The notes beneath the pieces are model-generated. The model was given only the letters and a program-made list of their open reading frames with translations, searched no databases and was not told the DNA's origin. Made by a program: the position numbers and the translations under genes. A stretch of DNA of 64,000 bases from Aquimarina mycalae (lineage in GTDB: Bacteria; Bacteroidota; Bacteroidia; Flavobacteriales; Flavobacteriaceae), in NCBI RefSeq assembly GCF_029906345.1, contig NZ_JARYGY010000011.1, positions 46,465-110,464 on the forward strand, read 5' to 3'. This document shows positions 17,900 through 27,392 of this stretch, piece after piece. The number at the start of each line of letters is the position of its first letter. Position 1 is the stretch's first letter.

Positions 17900-18424
17900 A
17901 TGATTTTAAAGGGTCTTAAACGAAATGCATTAAAAAAAAGCATTGAATCTCATATTAAAAAAAGAAAGTCTCAAGCTAAAGGGGTTTCTAATATTCAAAG
18001 TTTAGCGGTTCTTATCGACGCTTCTCAGTCTGTGAATGTATTGTCGGTAGTTAAATTAGCTAATGAGTTAGGAGTAAAGTCAGAACGGCTAAAGGTAATG
18101 GGATATAAAGAAGATCAGAAAGAGATTTCTGATGATAAAGATGCAGCATATTATAATGATAAGAGTTTTGGTGTAGGTGGCACTGTAAAAAGTAATTCTT
18201 TAAATGAATTTATACAAAAAGAGTACGATGTTTTGATTAATTTTTATTCTGAAAGTAAATTAGAACTGGATTATGTTGCTGCAGCTTCTAAAGCAAAGTT
18301 TAAGGTTGGCTTTGCAGAAATAGATAACCGTATTAATGATTTGGTTATTGGCGCTGCAAACCAAAACACAAACCTCTTTATTTCCGAATTAAAAAAATAT
18401 TTAAAAATTTTACAGATAATATAA
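17900..18424 (+). CDS. DUF6913-like conserved flavobacterial protein
   Basis: The 174-residue cytoplasmic protein has a basic N-terminus (LKRNALKKSIESHIKKRKSQ) followed by an alpha/beta region with SLAVLIDASQSVN and YDVLINFYSESKLELDYVAAASKAKFKVGFA. I recall this as the DUF6913 family of Flavobacteriia, found immediately before dapA; no function is known. It ends 1 bp before the dapA start, implying coupling. A link to lysine or cell-wall supply is only suggested by position. Confidence 0.7.
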   Translation: MILKGLKRNALKKSIESHIKKRKSQAKGVSNIQSLAVLIDASQSVNVLSVVKLANELGVKSERLKVMGYKEDQKEISDDKDAAYYNDKSFGVGGTVKSNSLNEFIQKEYDVLINFYSESKLELDYVAAASKAKFKVGFAEIDNRINDLVIGAANQNTNLFISELKKYLKILQII

Positions 18425-18425
18425 T

Positions 18426-19301
18426 ATGAGTGCTTTTCTGAGAGGAACTGGTGTAGCATTAGCGACACCTTTTAATAATGACGGTTCAATTGATTTTGAT
18501 GGAGTGACATCGTTAGTTGAATATTGTATCAATGGTGGAGTAGAGTATCTGGTGGTTTTAGGAACTACAGCAGAATCAGTAACACTTACTAAGGAAGAAA
18601 AAAAGAGTTTAGTAGCGCATATTATACAAATAAATAATAAAAGACTTCCATTAGTAATTGGTATTGGAGGAAATAATACAGCAGCAATTCTCGAAGAAAT
18701 GAGAACTACAAATGTTTCAGATTTTGATGCGATTCTTTCTGTAGTTCCCATGTATAATAGACCAACCCAAGAAGGCATATATCAGCATTATAAAAAAATT
18801 AATGATGAAACTCCTTTGCCTGTATTGTTGTATAATGTTCCATCCAGAACTGGTGTAAATATGAGTGCAGATACTACACTTAGATTATCACAATTAGATA
18901 ATATTATTGGAATCAAAGAAGCTACAGGAGATTTCACTCAAGTACTTAAAATACTTAAAAATCGTCCAAAGGATTTTCTGGTAATTTCGGGAGATGATGC
19001 CTTAGCTTTGCCAGCAGTTGCTGCTGGAGGAGATGGAGTTATTAGTGTAGTTGGCCAAGGATTTCCAGAAGAGTTTGCAGAAATGATTCGTTTGGGACTT
19101 TCAGGAGAAACTAAAAAAGCTTTTGATATCCTATATAAAATATTACCTGTATTGGATTATGCTTTTGCCGAAGGTAATCCTGCAGGAATTAAGAATATTT
19201 TAAAAGTGAAAGGTATTTGTGAAGATTATTTACGTTTACCTCTGATTTCAGTTTCTGAAGAATTAGCTGAAAAAATAAAAAGTTTTATAAAGAGTAACTA
19301 A
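18426..19301 (+). CDS. dapA: 4-hydroxy-tetrahydrodipicolinate synthase
   Basis: DapA condenses pyruvate with aspartate semialdehyde in the diaminopimelate/lysine pathway. The 291-residue TIM barrel shows GTTAESVTL (substrate-loop region), YNVPSRTGVN with the conserved Tyr, and IGIKEATGD, whose Lys forms the Schiff base. Length and motifs are normal. Confidence 0.96.
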   Translation: MSAFLRGTGVALATPFNNDGSIDFDGVTSLVEYCINGGVEYLVVLGTTAESVTLTKEEKKSLVAHIIQINNKRLPLVIGIGGNNTAAILEEMRTTNVSDFDAILSVVPMYNRPTQEGIYQHYKKINDETPLPVLLYNVPSRTGVNMSADTTLRLSQLDNIIGIKEATGDFTQVLKILKNRPKDFLVISGDDALALPAVAAGGDGVISVVGQGFPEEFAEMIRLGLSGETKKAFDILYKILPVLDYAFAEGNPAGIKNILKVKGICEDYLRLPLISVSEELAEKIKSFIKSN

Positions 19302-19310
19302 TAGGCTTTC

Positions 19311-20240
19311 ATGGCTAAAAAAATAAAGGATCCAGGAATTGGTTTGTCATCAGACAAACAAGCAAAGCGGTTTATCAACCCTGATGGTTCTTTTAATATA
19401 AAGCATATCAACAGGCTAACTTCTATTTCCAGAAGCTATAATTATTTAATTCATATTACCTGGACAAAGTTTTTTGGTTGGGTTTTGTTAGGTTATGTGA
19501 TTATAAATTCTTTTTTCGCAATTGTGTATACCATATTAGGGATTTCTGCAATTGCAGAACCTACTGGTAGTGTTTTAGAAGATTTTTTTAATGCATTCTT
19601 TTTTTCTGCACAAACGGTTACTACAGTTGGATATGGTGCAATGGCTCCTGAAGGGCTTCTTTTTGGCGTGATTTCTTCTTTTGAAGCTTTGATAGGGTTA
19701 TTAAGTTTTTCTTTTATTACAGGTTTGTTGTACGGTAGATTTTCTAAACCAAAATCAAGTATTAGGTTTAGTGATGTGATGGTTTTAAGAAAGCATAAAG
19801 GTGTAGATTGTATTATGTTTAGATTGATGAGCAGAAGCACTAATGTGATGATTCGCCCCAAAGTGGAAGTAACATTATCCCTATCACGAATATCAGAAGA
19901 AAAAAAATACGTAAACAATTTTTATAGTCTTAAATTAGAAAGAAACGAAATCACCTATTTACCAACAACTTGGACAATAGTACACCCTATTATAGAATCC
20001 AGCCCTTTAGCTGAATTTCAGAGAGAAGAACTGTCAGAGCTACAAGGAGAAATATTGATATTAGTAACGTATTATGATGAGTCTTTTGCGCAAGAAGTAC
20101 ATCAGGTACATTCGTATGTGTTGAATAATTTAAAATTAGATGAAGCATTTGTTCCTGCATTTCATTATGATGAAGAAGGGTTTACTATTTTGGATCATGA
20201 TAAAATAAGTAGCACAAACGTTTTAAAATCAGATAATTAG
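19311..20240 (+). CDS. KirBac-type inward rectifier potassium channel
   Basis: The 309-residue protein has two membrane helices flanking a pore loop with the selectivity filter TTVGYGA (104-110), then a cytoplasmic immunoglobulin-like C-terminal domain (about 150-309) with FRLMSRSTNVMIRPKVEVTL and the strand WTIVHPIIESSPL, which are standard for inward-rectifier channels. It would conduct K+ across the inner membrane. It lies 9 bp after dapA; a terminator overlaps its stop codon. Confidence 0.92.
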   Translation: MAKKIKDPGIGLSSDKQAKRFINPDGSFNIKHINRLTSISRSYNYLIHITWTKFFGWVLLGYVIINSFFAIVYTILGISAIAEPTGSVLEDFFNAFFFSAQTVTTVGYGAMAPEGLLFGVISSFEALIGLLSFSFITGLLYGRFSKPKSSIRFSDVMVLRKHKGVDCIMFRLMSRSTNVMIRPKVEVTLSLSRISEEKKYVNNFYSLKLERNEITYLPTTWTIVHPIIESSPLAEFQREELSELQGEILILVTYYDESFAQEVHQVHSYVLNNLKLDEAFVPAFHYDEEGFTILDHDKISSTNVLKSDN

Positions 20241-20262
20241 ACTGATTTATTTTTTCTTTTTT
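20226..20262 (+). terminator. rho-independent terminator after the KirBac gene
   Basis: AAATCAG (20226-20232) pairs with CTGATTT (20242-20248), followed by a T-rich tail to about 20262. The left arm lies within the last codons of the channel gene. Confidence 0.65.
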
Positions 20263-20314
20263 ATTTTGCAACAAGGACATAGTTTTTTAGTTATTTAATA
20301 GATGAATTAAAGTT

Positions 20315-20344
20315 TTTGTAATACGGTAGAAATATCTATTTTTG
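20315..20344 (+). promoter_or_regulatory. promoter of the bamD operon
   Basis: TTTG (20315-20318), 18 bp of spacer, and TATTTTTG (20337-20344) make a good match to the Bacteroidetes -33/-7 promoter. The ATG of bamD is at 20364, so the leader is about 13 nt. Confidence 0.7.
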
Positions 20345-20363
20345 CCAGACGTTTTTTTAAGCT

Positions 20364-21155
20364 ATGAAAAGATTATTGTTTTTATTGATTTTGGTGCTAT
20401 CCTTAGGTTCTTGTAGTGAGTATCAAAAGGCACTTAAAAGTGAAGAAGTAGGGCCCAAATATAAGTTGGCAGAAGAATTATATAAAGAAGGAAAATATAA
20501 AAAAGCATTGCGCCTTTTTGAACAAATCGTTCCTCAGTTTAGAGGGAAACCACAAGCAGAAAGAGTAATGTATTATTATGCAGATACTTATTATAACTTA
20601 GAAGATTATTATTTGGCAGGATATCAATTCGAAAGATTTACTAAATCTTATCCTAATAGTGATAAAAATGAAGAAGCTGCTTTTAAAGGAGCAAAGAGTT
20701 ATTATAATCTATCTCCAAGATATAGCCTAGATCAAAAAGAAACTGATGAAGCTCTTGAAAAATTGCAGATATATATTAATGCATTTCCAGAGAGTGAAAA
20801 TTTAGAAGAAGCTAATACATTGGTTGCGGAGTTAAGAAATAAAAAAGAAAAGAAAGCTTTCAAAATAGCAAAGCAATATCATCATAGAGAAAACTATAAA
20901 GTAGCAATAACAGCATTTGATAATTACTTAATTGATTATCCTGGATCTACTTTTAGAGAAAAAGTATTATATTACAAGTTTGAATCTCAGTATTTGTTAG
21001 CTATTGGTAGCTACGAAGAACTTGTAAAAGAAAGACTAGAAACAGCGGATGACTTTTATAATAACTATAAAAAATATTATAAAGAAGGTGAGTTTACTGC
21101 AGATGCTGAAGAAATATCAGAAGATATAAAATCAAGATTAGAAAAATTTAATTAG
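20364..21155 (+). CDS. bamD: outer membrane protein assembly factor BamD
   Basis: BamD is the lipoprotein of the BAM complex that folds outer-membrane beta-barrels. The 263-residue protein has a lipoprotein signal (VLSLGSC, Cys17) and tetratricopeptide-like repeats, for example KLAEELYKEGKYKKALRLFE and YYYADTYYNLEDYYLAGYQF. It is the first gene of the conserved Bacteroidetes cluster bamD-rpoZ-coaBC-DUF4835-recN. Confidence 0.93.
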   Translation: MKRLLFLLILVLSLGSCSEYQKALKSEEVGPKYKLAEELYKEGKYKKALRLFEQIVPQFRGKPQAERVMYYYADTYYNLEDYYLAGYQFERFTKSYPNSDKNEEAAFKGAKSYYNLSPRYSLDQKETDEALEKLQIYINAFPESENLEEANTLVAELRNKKEKKAFKIAKQYHHRENYKVAITAFDNYLIDYPGSTFREKVLYYKFESQYLLAIGSYEELVKERLETADDFYNNYKKYYKEGEFTADAEEISEDIKSRLEKFN

Positions 21156-21170
21156 AAAATTTAGGAGAAG

Positions 21171-21503
21171 ATGGATTTGAAAAAAAGTAATGCACCTGTA
21201 AATACAACTACTATTGATAAAAATTTAGTGGATCAACCAACAGGTAATATCTATGAAGCAATTTCAGTAATATCTAAAAGAGCAAATCAGATCAATACCG
21301 ATATCAAAAAAGAGCTTTTAGAGAAATTAGATGAATTCGCTACCTATAATGATAGTTTAGAAGAAATCTTTGAAAACAAAGAGCAAATTGAAGTTTCTAA
21401 ATTCTACGAAAGATTACCTAAACCACATTCTCTTGCAGCTCAAGAATGGTTAGAAGATAAAATATATTACAGAAATACAAAGACAGACTCGGAATCTCTA
21501 TAA
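21171..21503 (+). CDS. rpoZ: RNA polymerase omega subunit, RpoZ-like
   Basis: The 110-residue protein has the omega-like segment NIYEAISVISKRANQINTDIKKEL (about 26-49), corresponding to the conserved helical core that clamps the beta' C-terminus in RNA polymerase. The Bacteroidetes version is diverged and carries a C-terminal extension, as here. It lies 15 bp after bamD; a purine-rich TTAGGAGAAG just before the ATG looks like a Shine-Dalgarno sequence, which is uncommon in this phylum. It is followed 2 bp later by coaBC. Confidence 0.85.
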   Translation: MDLKKSNAPVNTTTIDKNLVDQPTGNIYEAISVISKRANQINTDIKKELLEKLDEFATYNDSLEEIFENKEQIEVSKFYERLPKPHSLAAQEWLEDKIYYRNTKTDSESL

Positions 21504-21505
21504 GT

Positions 21506-22720
21506 ATGTCATCAATATTAGGCAGTAAAAAAGTTTTAATAGGTGTCACCGCTGGTATTGCTGCATATAAAACAGCTTCTTTGGTGCGTCTGTTTATTAA
21601 ATCAGGCGCAGAAGTTAAGGTCGTAATGACTCCAGCAGCAAAAGATTTTGTAACACCTCTCACACTATCTACATTATCCAAAAACCCTGTAAACTCTTCT
21701 TTTTTTAACGAAGAAGATGAAAATGCAGAATGGAATAATCACGTAGAACTTGGGCTATGGGCAGATTTAATGGTCATAGCACCTGCAACAGCTAATACTT
21801 TGTCAAAAATGTCAACTGGGAATAGTGATAATCTCTTGTTGGCAACATATTTATCTGCAAAATGCCCAGTGTATTTTGCTCCTGCTATGGATTTAGATAT
21901 GTATAATCACCCATCAACTCATGAAACCTTTCAAAAACTTCAAGAGTTTGGGAATATTATGATTCCAGCAGAGTCTGGAGAATTGGCGAGTGGATTGGTA
22001 GGGCAAGGAAGAATGGCAGAACCTGCAACAATCATAAGTTTTATAGAAAACGATATTTTAGATAAACTACCACTAAAAGGGCAAAAAGTTTTAATTACTG
22101 CAGGTCCAACCTATGAAGCTATAGACCCTGTTAGATTTATTGGTAATCATTCTAGTGGTAAAATGGGAATAGAACTAGCTAAAGCAGCTGCCAATTTAGG
22201 AGCAAGGGTTACATTAATTTTAGGCCCATCATCTCTTACAGTAAATCATGATTTTATAAAGGTGGTACCTGTAGTTAGTGCTGCATCAATGTATGAGGCT
22301 GTAACATCAGAATTTGACACCTGTAATATTGCGATTGCTTCGGCTGCAGTAGCAGATTATAGACCTAAGCATATTGCTGAACAAAAAATAAAGAAGGCAG
22401 ATAGCAATTTTTCTATTGAATTAGAACGTACTACAGATATTCTTAAATGGATGGGATCTGTAAAAAAAGACCAGTTTTTGGTTGGGTTTGCGCTCGAAAC
22501 TGAAAATGAAGAAGAAAACGCAAAAAATAAGCTTAAAAAGAAAAATTTAGATCTTATTGTTCTTAACTCTCTTAATGATAAAGGAGCAGGTTTTAAAGGG
22601 CAAACTAATAAAGTAACGCTTATTAATCATAAATTTGAAATTAAAGCGTTTGAACTTAAAACCAAAACAGCGGTTGCACAGGATATTTTTAATGAAATTA
22701 ATGAACTACGCAATGCATAA
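21506..22720 (+). CDS. coaBC: bifunctional phosphopantothenoylcysteine decarboxylase / phosphopantothenate-cysteine ligase
   Basis: CoaBC performs two coenzyme A steps: joining cysteine to 4'-phosphopantothenate (CoaB) and decarboxylating the product (CoaC, FMN-dependent). The N-terminal flavoprotein (about 1-180) has GVTAGIAAYKTASLVR, the active-site NHVELGLWADL His and FAPAMDLDMYNHP. The C-terminal CoaB domain (about 190-404) has ITAGPTYEAIDPVRFIGNHSSGKMG and the AAVADYRP motif. Length (404) is normal. The 3' end overlaps the next gene by 8 bases. Confidence 0.96.
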   Translation: MSSILGSKKVLIGVTAGIAAYKTASLVRLFIKSGAEVKVVMTPAAKDFVTPLTLSTLSKNPVNSSFFNEEDENAEWNNHVELGLWADLMVIAPATANTLSKMSTGNSDNLLLATYLSAKCPVYFAPAMDLDMYNHPSTHETFQKLQEFGNIMIPAESGELASGLVGQGRMAEPATIISFIENDILDKLPLKGQKVLITAGPTYEAIDPVRFIGNHSSGKMGIELAKAAANLGARVTLILGPSSLTVNHDFIKVVPVVSAASMYEAVTSEFDTCNIAIASAAVADYRPKHIAEQKIKKADSNFSIELERTTDILKWMGSVKKDQFLVGFALETENEEENAKNKLKKKNLDLIVLNSLNDKGAGFKGQTNKVTLINHKFEIKAFELKTKTAVAQDIFNEINELRNA

Positions 22721-23600
22721 ACTCTTTCTTTTTTTAATACTTGTTAATGGTATTGTTCTTAATGCTCAAGAATTCAATGCCACCGTAGCAGTGAATGCTG
22801 AACAAACAGGAAACCCTAATTTGCAAGTTTTTAAAACTATGGAGCGTGCGGTTACAGAGTTTGTAAACAATACTAAATGGACTGATGTAGATTATCGTAC
22901 AGAAGAACGAATTGATTGTAGTTTCTTTATTACAATTAATGGTTTTACTAATGATAGTTTTACTGCAACATTGCAAGTGCAAGCATCCAGACCAACATAT
23001 GGATCTAACTATAAAACGTCGATTTTAAACATTAATGATAAGCAGTTTAATTTTAATTATTTAGAGTTTCAGCCTTTAAATTATAATCCTAATAATTTTG
23101 AGTCAAACCTTATATCGGTCATTGCGTTCTATTTGTATACTATCTTAGGTATAGATGCAGATACTTTTGAGTTAAATTCTGGAACAGCTTATTTTCAAGA
23201 AGCAAAAAACATTGTTGGGAATGCGCAGGGAAGTAATTCTTTGGGTTGGAATGCACAAGATGGTACCCAAACCAGATTTAGATTAAATGATGATTTATTA
23301 TCGGGGACTTATGATGGTTATAGATCTGCTATGTATACCTATCACAGAGAGGGACTTGATGCTATGAGTAGTGATTTGAAAAAAGGAAAAACCTCTATTT
23401 TAGAGTCTCTTAATGTATTGTCCGAAGTGCATCGAGTTAGACCTAATTCATATATAATGAGGGTATTCTTTGATGCAAAAGCCGATGAGGTAACAACAAT
23501 TCTATCAGGAGGTCCTTCACTTAATATTGTAGATACAATGGCAATTTTAAGTAGAATAGCTCCCACATACTCTAAAAATTGGGCAGAGATAAAGTTTTAA
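22713..23600 (+). CDS. DUF4835 family secreted protein
   Basis: I chose the ATG at 22713, overlapping the coaBC stop, because it gives a clean signal peptide (HKLFLFLILVNGIVLNAQ) and a 295-residue protein; longer in-frame versions lie within coaBC. The mature protein (EFNATVAVNAEQTGNPNLQVF, later LSGTYDGYRSAMYTYHREGLD) matches DUF4835, a Bacteroidetes family always found between coaBC and recN. Function is unknown; a periplasmic or outer-membrane role is likely from the signal and from neighbouring bamD. Confidence 0.88.
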   Translation: MHKLFLFLILVNGIVLNAQEFNATVAVNAEQTGNPNLQVFKTMERAVTEFVNNTKWTDVDYRTEERIDCSFFITINGFTNDSFTATLQVQASRPTYGSNYKTSILNINDKQFNFNYLEFQPLNYNPNNFESNLISVIAFYLYTILGIDADTFELNSGTAYFQEAKNIVGNAQGSNSLGWNAQDGTQTRFRLNDDLLSGTYDGYRSAMYTYHREGLDAMSSDLKKGKTSILESLNVLSEVHRVRPNSYIMRVFFDAKADEVTTILSGGPSLNIVDTMAILSRIAPTYSKNWAEIKF

Positions 23601-23611
23601 GTATTTCTTTT

Positions 23612-23643
23612 TTTGAAATCTTTTTAAAACTATAGTATCTTTA
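23612..23643 (+). promoter_or_regulatory. candidate recN promoter
   Basis: TTTG (23612-23615), a 20-bp spacer and TATCTTTA (23636-23643; one mismatch to TAnnTTTG) precede the TTG start at 23680. It would allow recN expression separate from the bamD-DUF4835 genes. Confidence 0.45.
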
Positions 23644-23679
23644 CTTTCTTTTATAAACAACAAAAAATATTTCTATCCT

Positions 23680-25335
23680 TTGCTTAGAAGTCTTTCTATA
23701 AAAAACTTCGCTTTAATCGAACAATTACAGGTTTCCTTTGATTCCGGTTTGATTACTATTACAGGAGAAACAGGTGCAGGAAAATCTTTGCTTTTGGGAG
23801 CTTTAGGGCTTTTATTAGGTAAAAGAGCTGACCTTAATAATGTTAAAGATAATACTATAAAATGTGCCATTGAAGGGGTTTTTGATATAGAAAAATATGA
23901 CCTTCATTCTTTTTTTGAAGAAGAAGAGCTGGATTATGAGGCAGAAACTATTATAAGAAGAGAAATCCTTCCTTCTGGGAAATCAAGAGCTTTTATCAAT
24001 GATACACCTGTTACGTTACAGTCGCTGAATGCGCTTGGACTGCGGTTAATAGATATCCATAGTCAGCATCAAACGCTGGAAGTGACTACAAATAATTTTC
24101 AGTTTGAGGTATTAGATGCACTATCTGAAGCAGGTAGAGAAATACAATCATATAAAAGAGGATTAACACTTCTAAAACAGAAACAAAAAGAAGAAAAAAC
24201 TCTTGTAGAAAACCAACAAGAGTTTACCAAAGAATATGATTATAATTCTTTTTTATTAAAAGAATTAGAAGAAGCAAAACTTAAAGTAGGTGAATTACCA
24301 GAGTTAGAAGAACGTCACGAGACACTCGTGAATATTGAAGAAATTCAAGATCGATTGTCAAGTGCGGTATCCATGATTTCTTCTGATGAAGTAGGAGTTT
24401 CTGATGTCTTGAATGCTATAAAAACGAATATAAACAAGATAGCACCTTATTCTGGAGCTTTAAAAGAGTTGTCAGATAGGATTCAGAGTGTATTTATAGA
24501 GTTAGAAGATATCAATGGCTCTTTACAGGATGAGTTAGAACGATTAGAAGCAGATCCAGAACAATTAGAAGAAGTTAGTCAGAGATTACAAATGTTACAC
24601 AATCTACAGACAAAGCATGGAGTAGCTACAATAGAAGAGCTTATAAAAATAAAAGAAGAGCTTCAGGAAAAAGTGGCAAAGACAGAATCACTTACTGAAG
24701 ACATTGAAAAAGTAAAAAAGGAAATTGAGGTTACAAAAGCTCAATTGGATGAAGTTGCAGTTAGGATTCATAAAAAAAGAACAAAAGCATTACCAAAATT
24801 AGTGTCAGAATTAGAAGACATTTTAAAGTCATTAGGTATGCCTAACGCATCGTTTAAAACGTCTTTAGAATTACAAGAAGAATATCTGTCTAATGGAAAA
24901 GAAATATTAGAGTTTCTGTTTTCTGCTAATAAAGGTGGTACGTTTGGTGAATTAAAAAAAGTAGCATCTGGAGGAGAATTGTCTAGGATCATGATTGGTA
25001 TAAAAGCAATACTTTCTCGTTATACACAGTTGCCAACCATTATTTTTGATGAGATAGATACAGGAGTTTCTGGAGAAATTGCTCATAAAATGGCAGATTT
25101 AATGATGTTAATGAGCAAGAATTTACAAGTGTTTAGTATCACACATTTGCCTCAGATAGCTGCAAATGGCCAAAGCCAGTATAAGGTATATAAGGAAGAT
25201 GTAAATAATGCTACAGTGACTAGGCTTAAGTTGCTAAGTGAAGAAGATAGAGTAAAAGAGATTGCAGAAATGATAGGAGGTAAAGATATTTCTGAATCTG
25301 CATTGACACACGCTAAGTCATTATTATATAATTAA
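23680..25335 (+). CDS. recN: DNA repair protein RecN
   Basis: RecN is an SMC-like ATPase acting in double-strand break repair. The 551-residue protein has Walker A GETGAGKS (29-36), long coiled-coil arms (about 150-370, rich in E, K, L) and C-terminal ABC signature ASGGELSRIMIGIK with Walker B PTIIFDEIDTGVSG. The start is a TTG at 23680; LRSLSIKNFALIEQL is the standard RecN opening, so the unusual start codon is well supported. Confidence 0.96.
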   Translation: MLRSLSIKNFALIEQLQVSFDSGLITITGETGAGKSLLLGALGLLLGKRADLNNVKDNTIKCAIEGVFDIEKYDLHSFFEEEELDYEAETIIRREILPSGKSRAFINDTPVTLQSLNALGLRLIDIHSQHQTLEVTTNNFQFEVLDALSEAGREIQSYKRGLTLLKQKQKEEKTLVENQQEFTKEYDYNSFLLKELEEAKLKVGELPELEERHETLVNIEEIQDRLSSAVSMISSDEVGVSDVLNAIKTNINKIAPYSGALKELSDRIQSVFIELEDINGSLQDELERLEADPEQLEEVSQRLQMLHNLQTKHGVATIEELIKIKEELQEKVAKTESLTEDIEKVKKEIEVTKAQLDEVAVRIHKKRTKALPKLVSELEDILKSLGMPNASFKTSLELQEEYLSNGKEILEFLFSANKGGTFGELKKVASGGELSRIMIGIKAILSRYTQLPTIIFDEIDTGVSGEIAHKMADLMMLMSKNLQVFSITHLPQIAANGQSQYKVYKEDVNNATVTRLKLLSEEDRVKEIAEMIGGKDISESALTHAKSLLYN

Positions 25336-25419
25336 ACTAAAGTTGAAAGAGAATAGTTTCGGTTTAGGTCGTTTTGTTATCTTTACCGTTCGAAAAATCA
25401 TTTTATAATTTACTATTAA

Positions 25420-26238
25420 ATGTCATATAATTTATTAAAAGGTAAAAGAGGGATTATTTTTGGAGCACTGGATGAAAATTCAATAGCTTGGAAAACTGCA
25501 GAACGTGTTTTTGAAGAAGGAGGAACTTTTGTACTTACAAATGCTCCAGTGGCAATGCGTATGGGAGCAATAAAAGAACTTGCAGAAAAAACCAATTCTC
25601 AGATCATACCAGCCGATGCAACCTCGTTAGAAGATTTAGAAAATCTTGTAGAAAAATCAGTGGAGATATTAGGAGGTAAATTGGATTTTGTGTTGCATTC
25701 TATTGGAATGTCAGTAAATGTTAGAAAAGGGCGTCATTATACAGATCTTAACTATGATTGGAGTGAAAAAGGGTGGGATGTCTCTGCACTTTCATTTCAT
25801 AAAACCATGCAAACTTTATTTAAAAAAGAAGCTATGAGTGAATGGGGAAGTATTGTAGCGCTTACATATATGGCTTCTCAGAGAGTTTTTCCTGATTATA
25901 ATGATATGGCAGATAATAAAGCGTATCTAGAATCCATAGCGCGTAGTTTTGGTTACTTCTTTGGGAGAGATAAAAAAGTAAGAGTAAATACGATCTCACA
26001 ATCTCCCACGCCAACCACTGCAGGAAAAGGAGTGAAAGGATTTGATGGATTTATCGAATATGCTGATAAAATGTCTCCATTAGGTAATGCCTCAGCTGCA
26101 GATTGTGCAGATTATACAATTACATTATTTTCTGATCTTACTAAAAAAGTAACCTTACAAAACTTATATCATGATGGAGGATTCTCTAATATGGGTGTAA
26201 GTCAAATGGTGATGGAAAAATTTATAGATGAAGAATAA
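25420..26238 (+). CDS. fabI: enoyl-[acyl-carrier-protein] reductase (NADH), FabI
   Basis: FabI reduces the enoyl-ACP double bond in fatty-acid elongation. The 272-residue SDR protein has the atypical GIIFGALDENSIAW nucleotide site (11-24) and the catalytic pair Tyr160-x6-Lys167 in PDYNDMADNKAYLES, plus SQSPTPTTAGKG in the substrate-loop region. It is a single gene bounded by a strong terminator. Confidence 0.96.
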   Translation: MSYNLLKGKRGIIFGALDENSIAWKTAERVFEEGGTFVLTNAPVAMRMGAIKELAEKTNSQIIPADATSLEDLENLVEKSVEILGGKLDFVLHSIGMSVNVRKGRHYTDLNYDWSEKGWDVSALSFHKTMQTLFKKEAMSEWGSIVALTYMASQRVFPDYNDMADNKAYLESIARSFGYFFGRDKKVRVNTISQSPTPTTAGKGVKGFDGFIEYADKMSPLGNASAADCADYTITLFSDLTKKVTLQNLYHDGGFSNMGVSQMVMEKFIDEE

Positions 26239-26264
26239 GTAGTTTACAATATTAATATCTTATT

Positions 26265-26297
26265 AAAAAGCTCAGTTCTGGTAGAATTGAGCTTTTT
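26265..26297 (+). terminator. strong rho-independent terminator after fabI
   Basis: The arms AAAAAGCTCAGTTCT (26265-26279) and AGAATTGAGCTTTTT (26283-26297) pair along 15 bp with one G-T wobble and a GGT loop, ending in a T run. A-T symmetry at both ends would let it work in both directions. Confidence 0.85.
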
Positions 26298-26370
26298 AGC
26301 TTCTAAATAACAAGTTGTTCTGAAGCATTAAAATCCTAATTACGATCTATGGTAGGATATTTTGTTTACT

Positions 26371-26378
26371 TACCTTTG
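26371..26378 (+). promoter_or_regulatory. -7 element abutting the glycosyltransferase start
   Basis: TACCTTTG matches TAnnTTTG and ends 4 bp before the ATG at 26383, so transcription would begin at or next to the start codon (a leaderless mRNA). It also argues against the upstream in-frame start at 26362. Confidence 0.6.
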
Positions 26379-26382
26379 CGCA

Positions 26383-27387
26383 ATGAATATTAGGTACTCT
26401 TTTATTATACCTGTGTATAACAGGCCTCAAGAAATTGATGAGCTATTGAGTAGTATGCGTTCTATGACGTTTACCAGAGATTTCGAGATTGTGATTGTAG
26501 AAGATGGCTCCACAGAGACTTCAGCTCATATAATTGATCAATATAAAGATGAATTACAGATAAGTTATTATCAAAAAATCAATACTGGTCCTGGAGATTC
26601 TCGTAATTACGGAATGCGAAAAGCAAAAGGGAATTATTTTTTAATCCTTGATAGTGATGTAATCCTTCCGCCTAATTATTTATTAGAAGTGGATGCTTTT
26701 CTTTCGGCTAATTATGTACATTGTTTTGGAGGGCCAGATGATGCACATAAGGATTTTTCTAGTTTACAAAAAGCCATAAGTTTTAGTATGACTTCATATC
26801 TTACAACTGGAGGCATTAGAGGGCGTAAAAACACAATAGGAAAATTTCAACCTCGTAGTTTTAATATGGGTATATCAAAGGAAGCTTTTGATGCTTCAGA
26901 AGGTTTTGGAAATATTCATCCTGGTGAAGACCCCGATCTGACCATAAGATTATGGAAACTTAATTATGATACAGCATTAATAGCCAATGCAAAGGTATTT
27001 CATAAGAGAAGAATTTCATGGGATAAATTTTACACTCAGGTTCATAAATTTGGATTAGTCAGACCTATTCTTAATCTATGGCATCCTGAAACCTCAAAAA
27101 TTACGTATTGGTTTCCTTCTTTATTTATAGTCTATACAATATGTGCTGTGGTAATGGCGATATTGGGGTATTGGTATTTTATAGCCATTTGGTTACTGTA
27201 TCTGATGATTATTTTTGTAAACGCTACAATAAATTATAATAGCCCTTCAATTGGTGTTAAGTCTGTTATTGCGGTATTAGTGCAATTTTATGGCTATGGG
27301 AAAGGATTCCTGAAATCTTATTATTATATTCATCTATTGAAAAAAGTACCAGAACAAAAATTTAAGAAGTTGTTTTTTTCTAAGTAA
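26383..27387 (+). CDS. family 2 glycosyltransferase
   Basis: The protein (334 residues from the ATG at 26383) has the GT-A fold start YSFIIPVYNRPQEIDELL, the nucleotide-sugar segment VIVEDGSTE, the metal-binding DSDV at the end of NYFLILDSDVILP, and the acceptor region HPGEDPDLTIRLWKLNY. Two to three hydrophobic helices near the C-terminus (about 250-300) anchor it in the membrane. It should add sugars to a lipid or glycan on the cytoplasmic face; donor and acceptor are unknown. The YbbR-like gene follows 5 bp downstream. Confidence 0.88.
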   Translation: MNIRYSFIIPVYNRPQEIDELLSSMRSMTFTRDFEIVIVEDGSTETSAHIIDQYKDELQISYYQKINTGPGDSRNYGMRKAKGNYFLILDSDVILPPNYLLEVDAFLSANYVHCFGGPDDAHKDFSSLQKAISFSMTSYLTTGGIRGRKNTIGKFQPRSFNMGISKEAFDASEGFGNIHPGEDPDLTIRLWKLNYDTALIANAKVFHKRRISWDKFYTQVHKFGLVRPILNLWHPETSKITYWFPSLFIVYTICAVVMAILGYWYFIAIWLLYLMIIFVNATINYNSPSIGVKSVIAVLVQFYGYGKGFLKSYYYIHLLKKVPEQKFKKLFFSK

Positions 27388-27392
27388 CACCT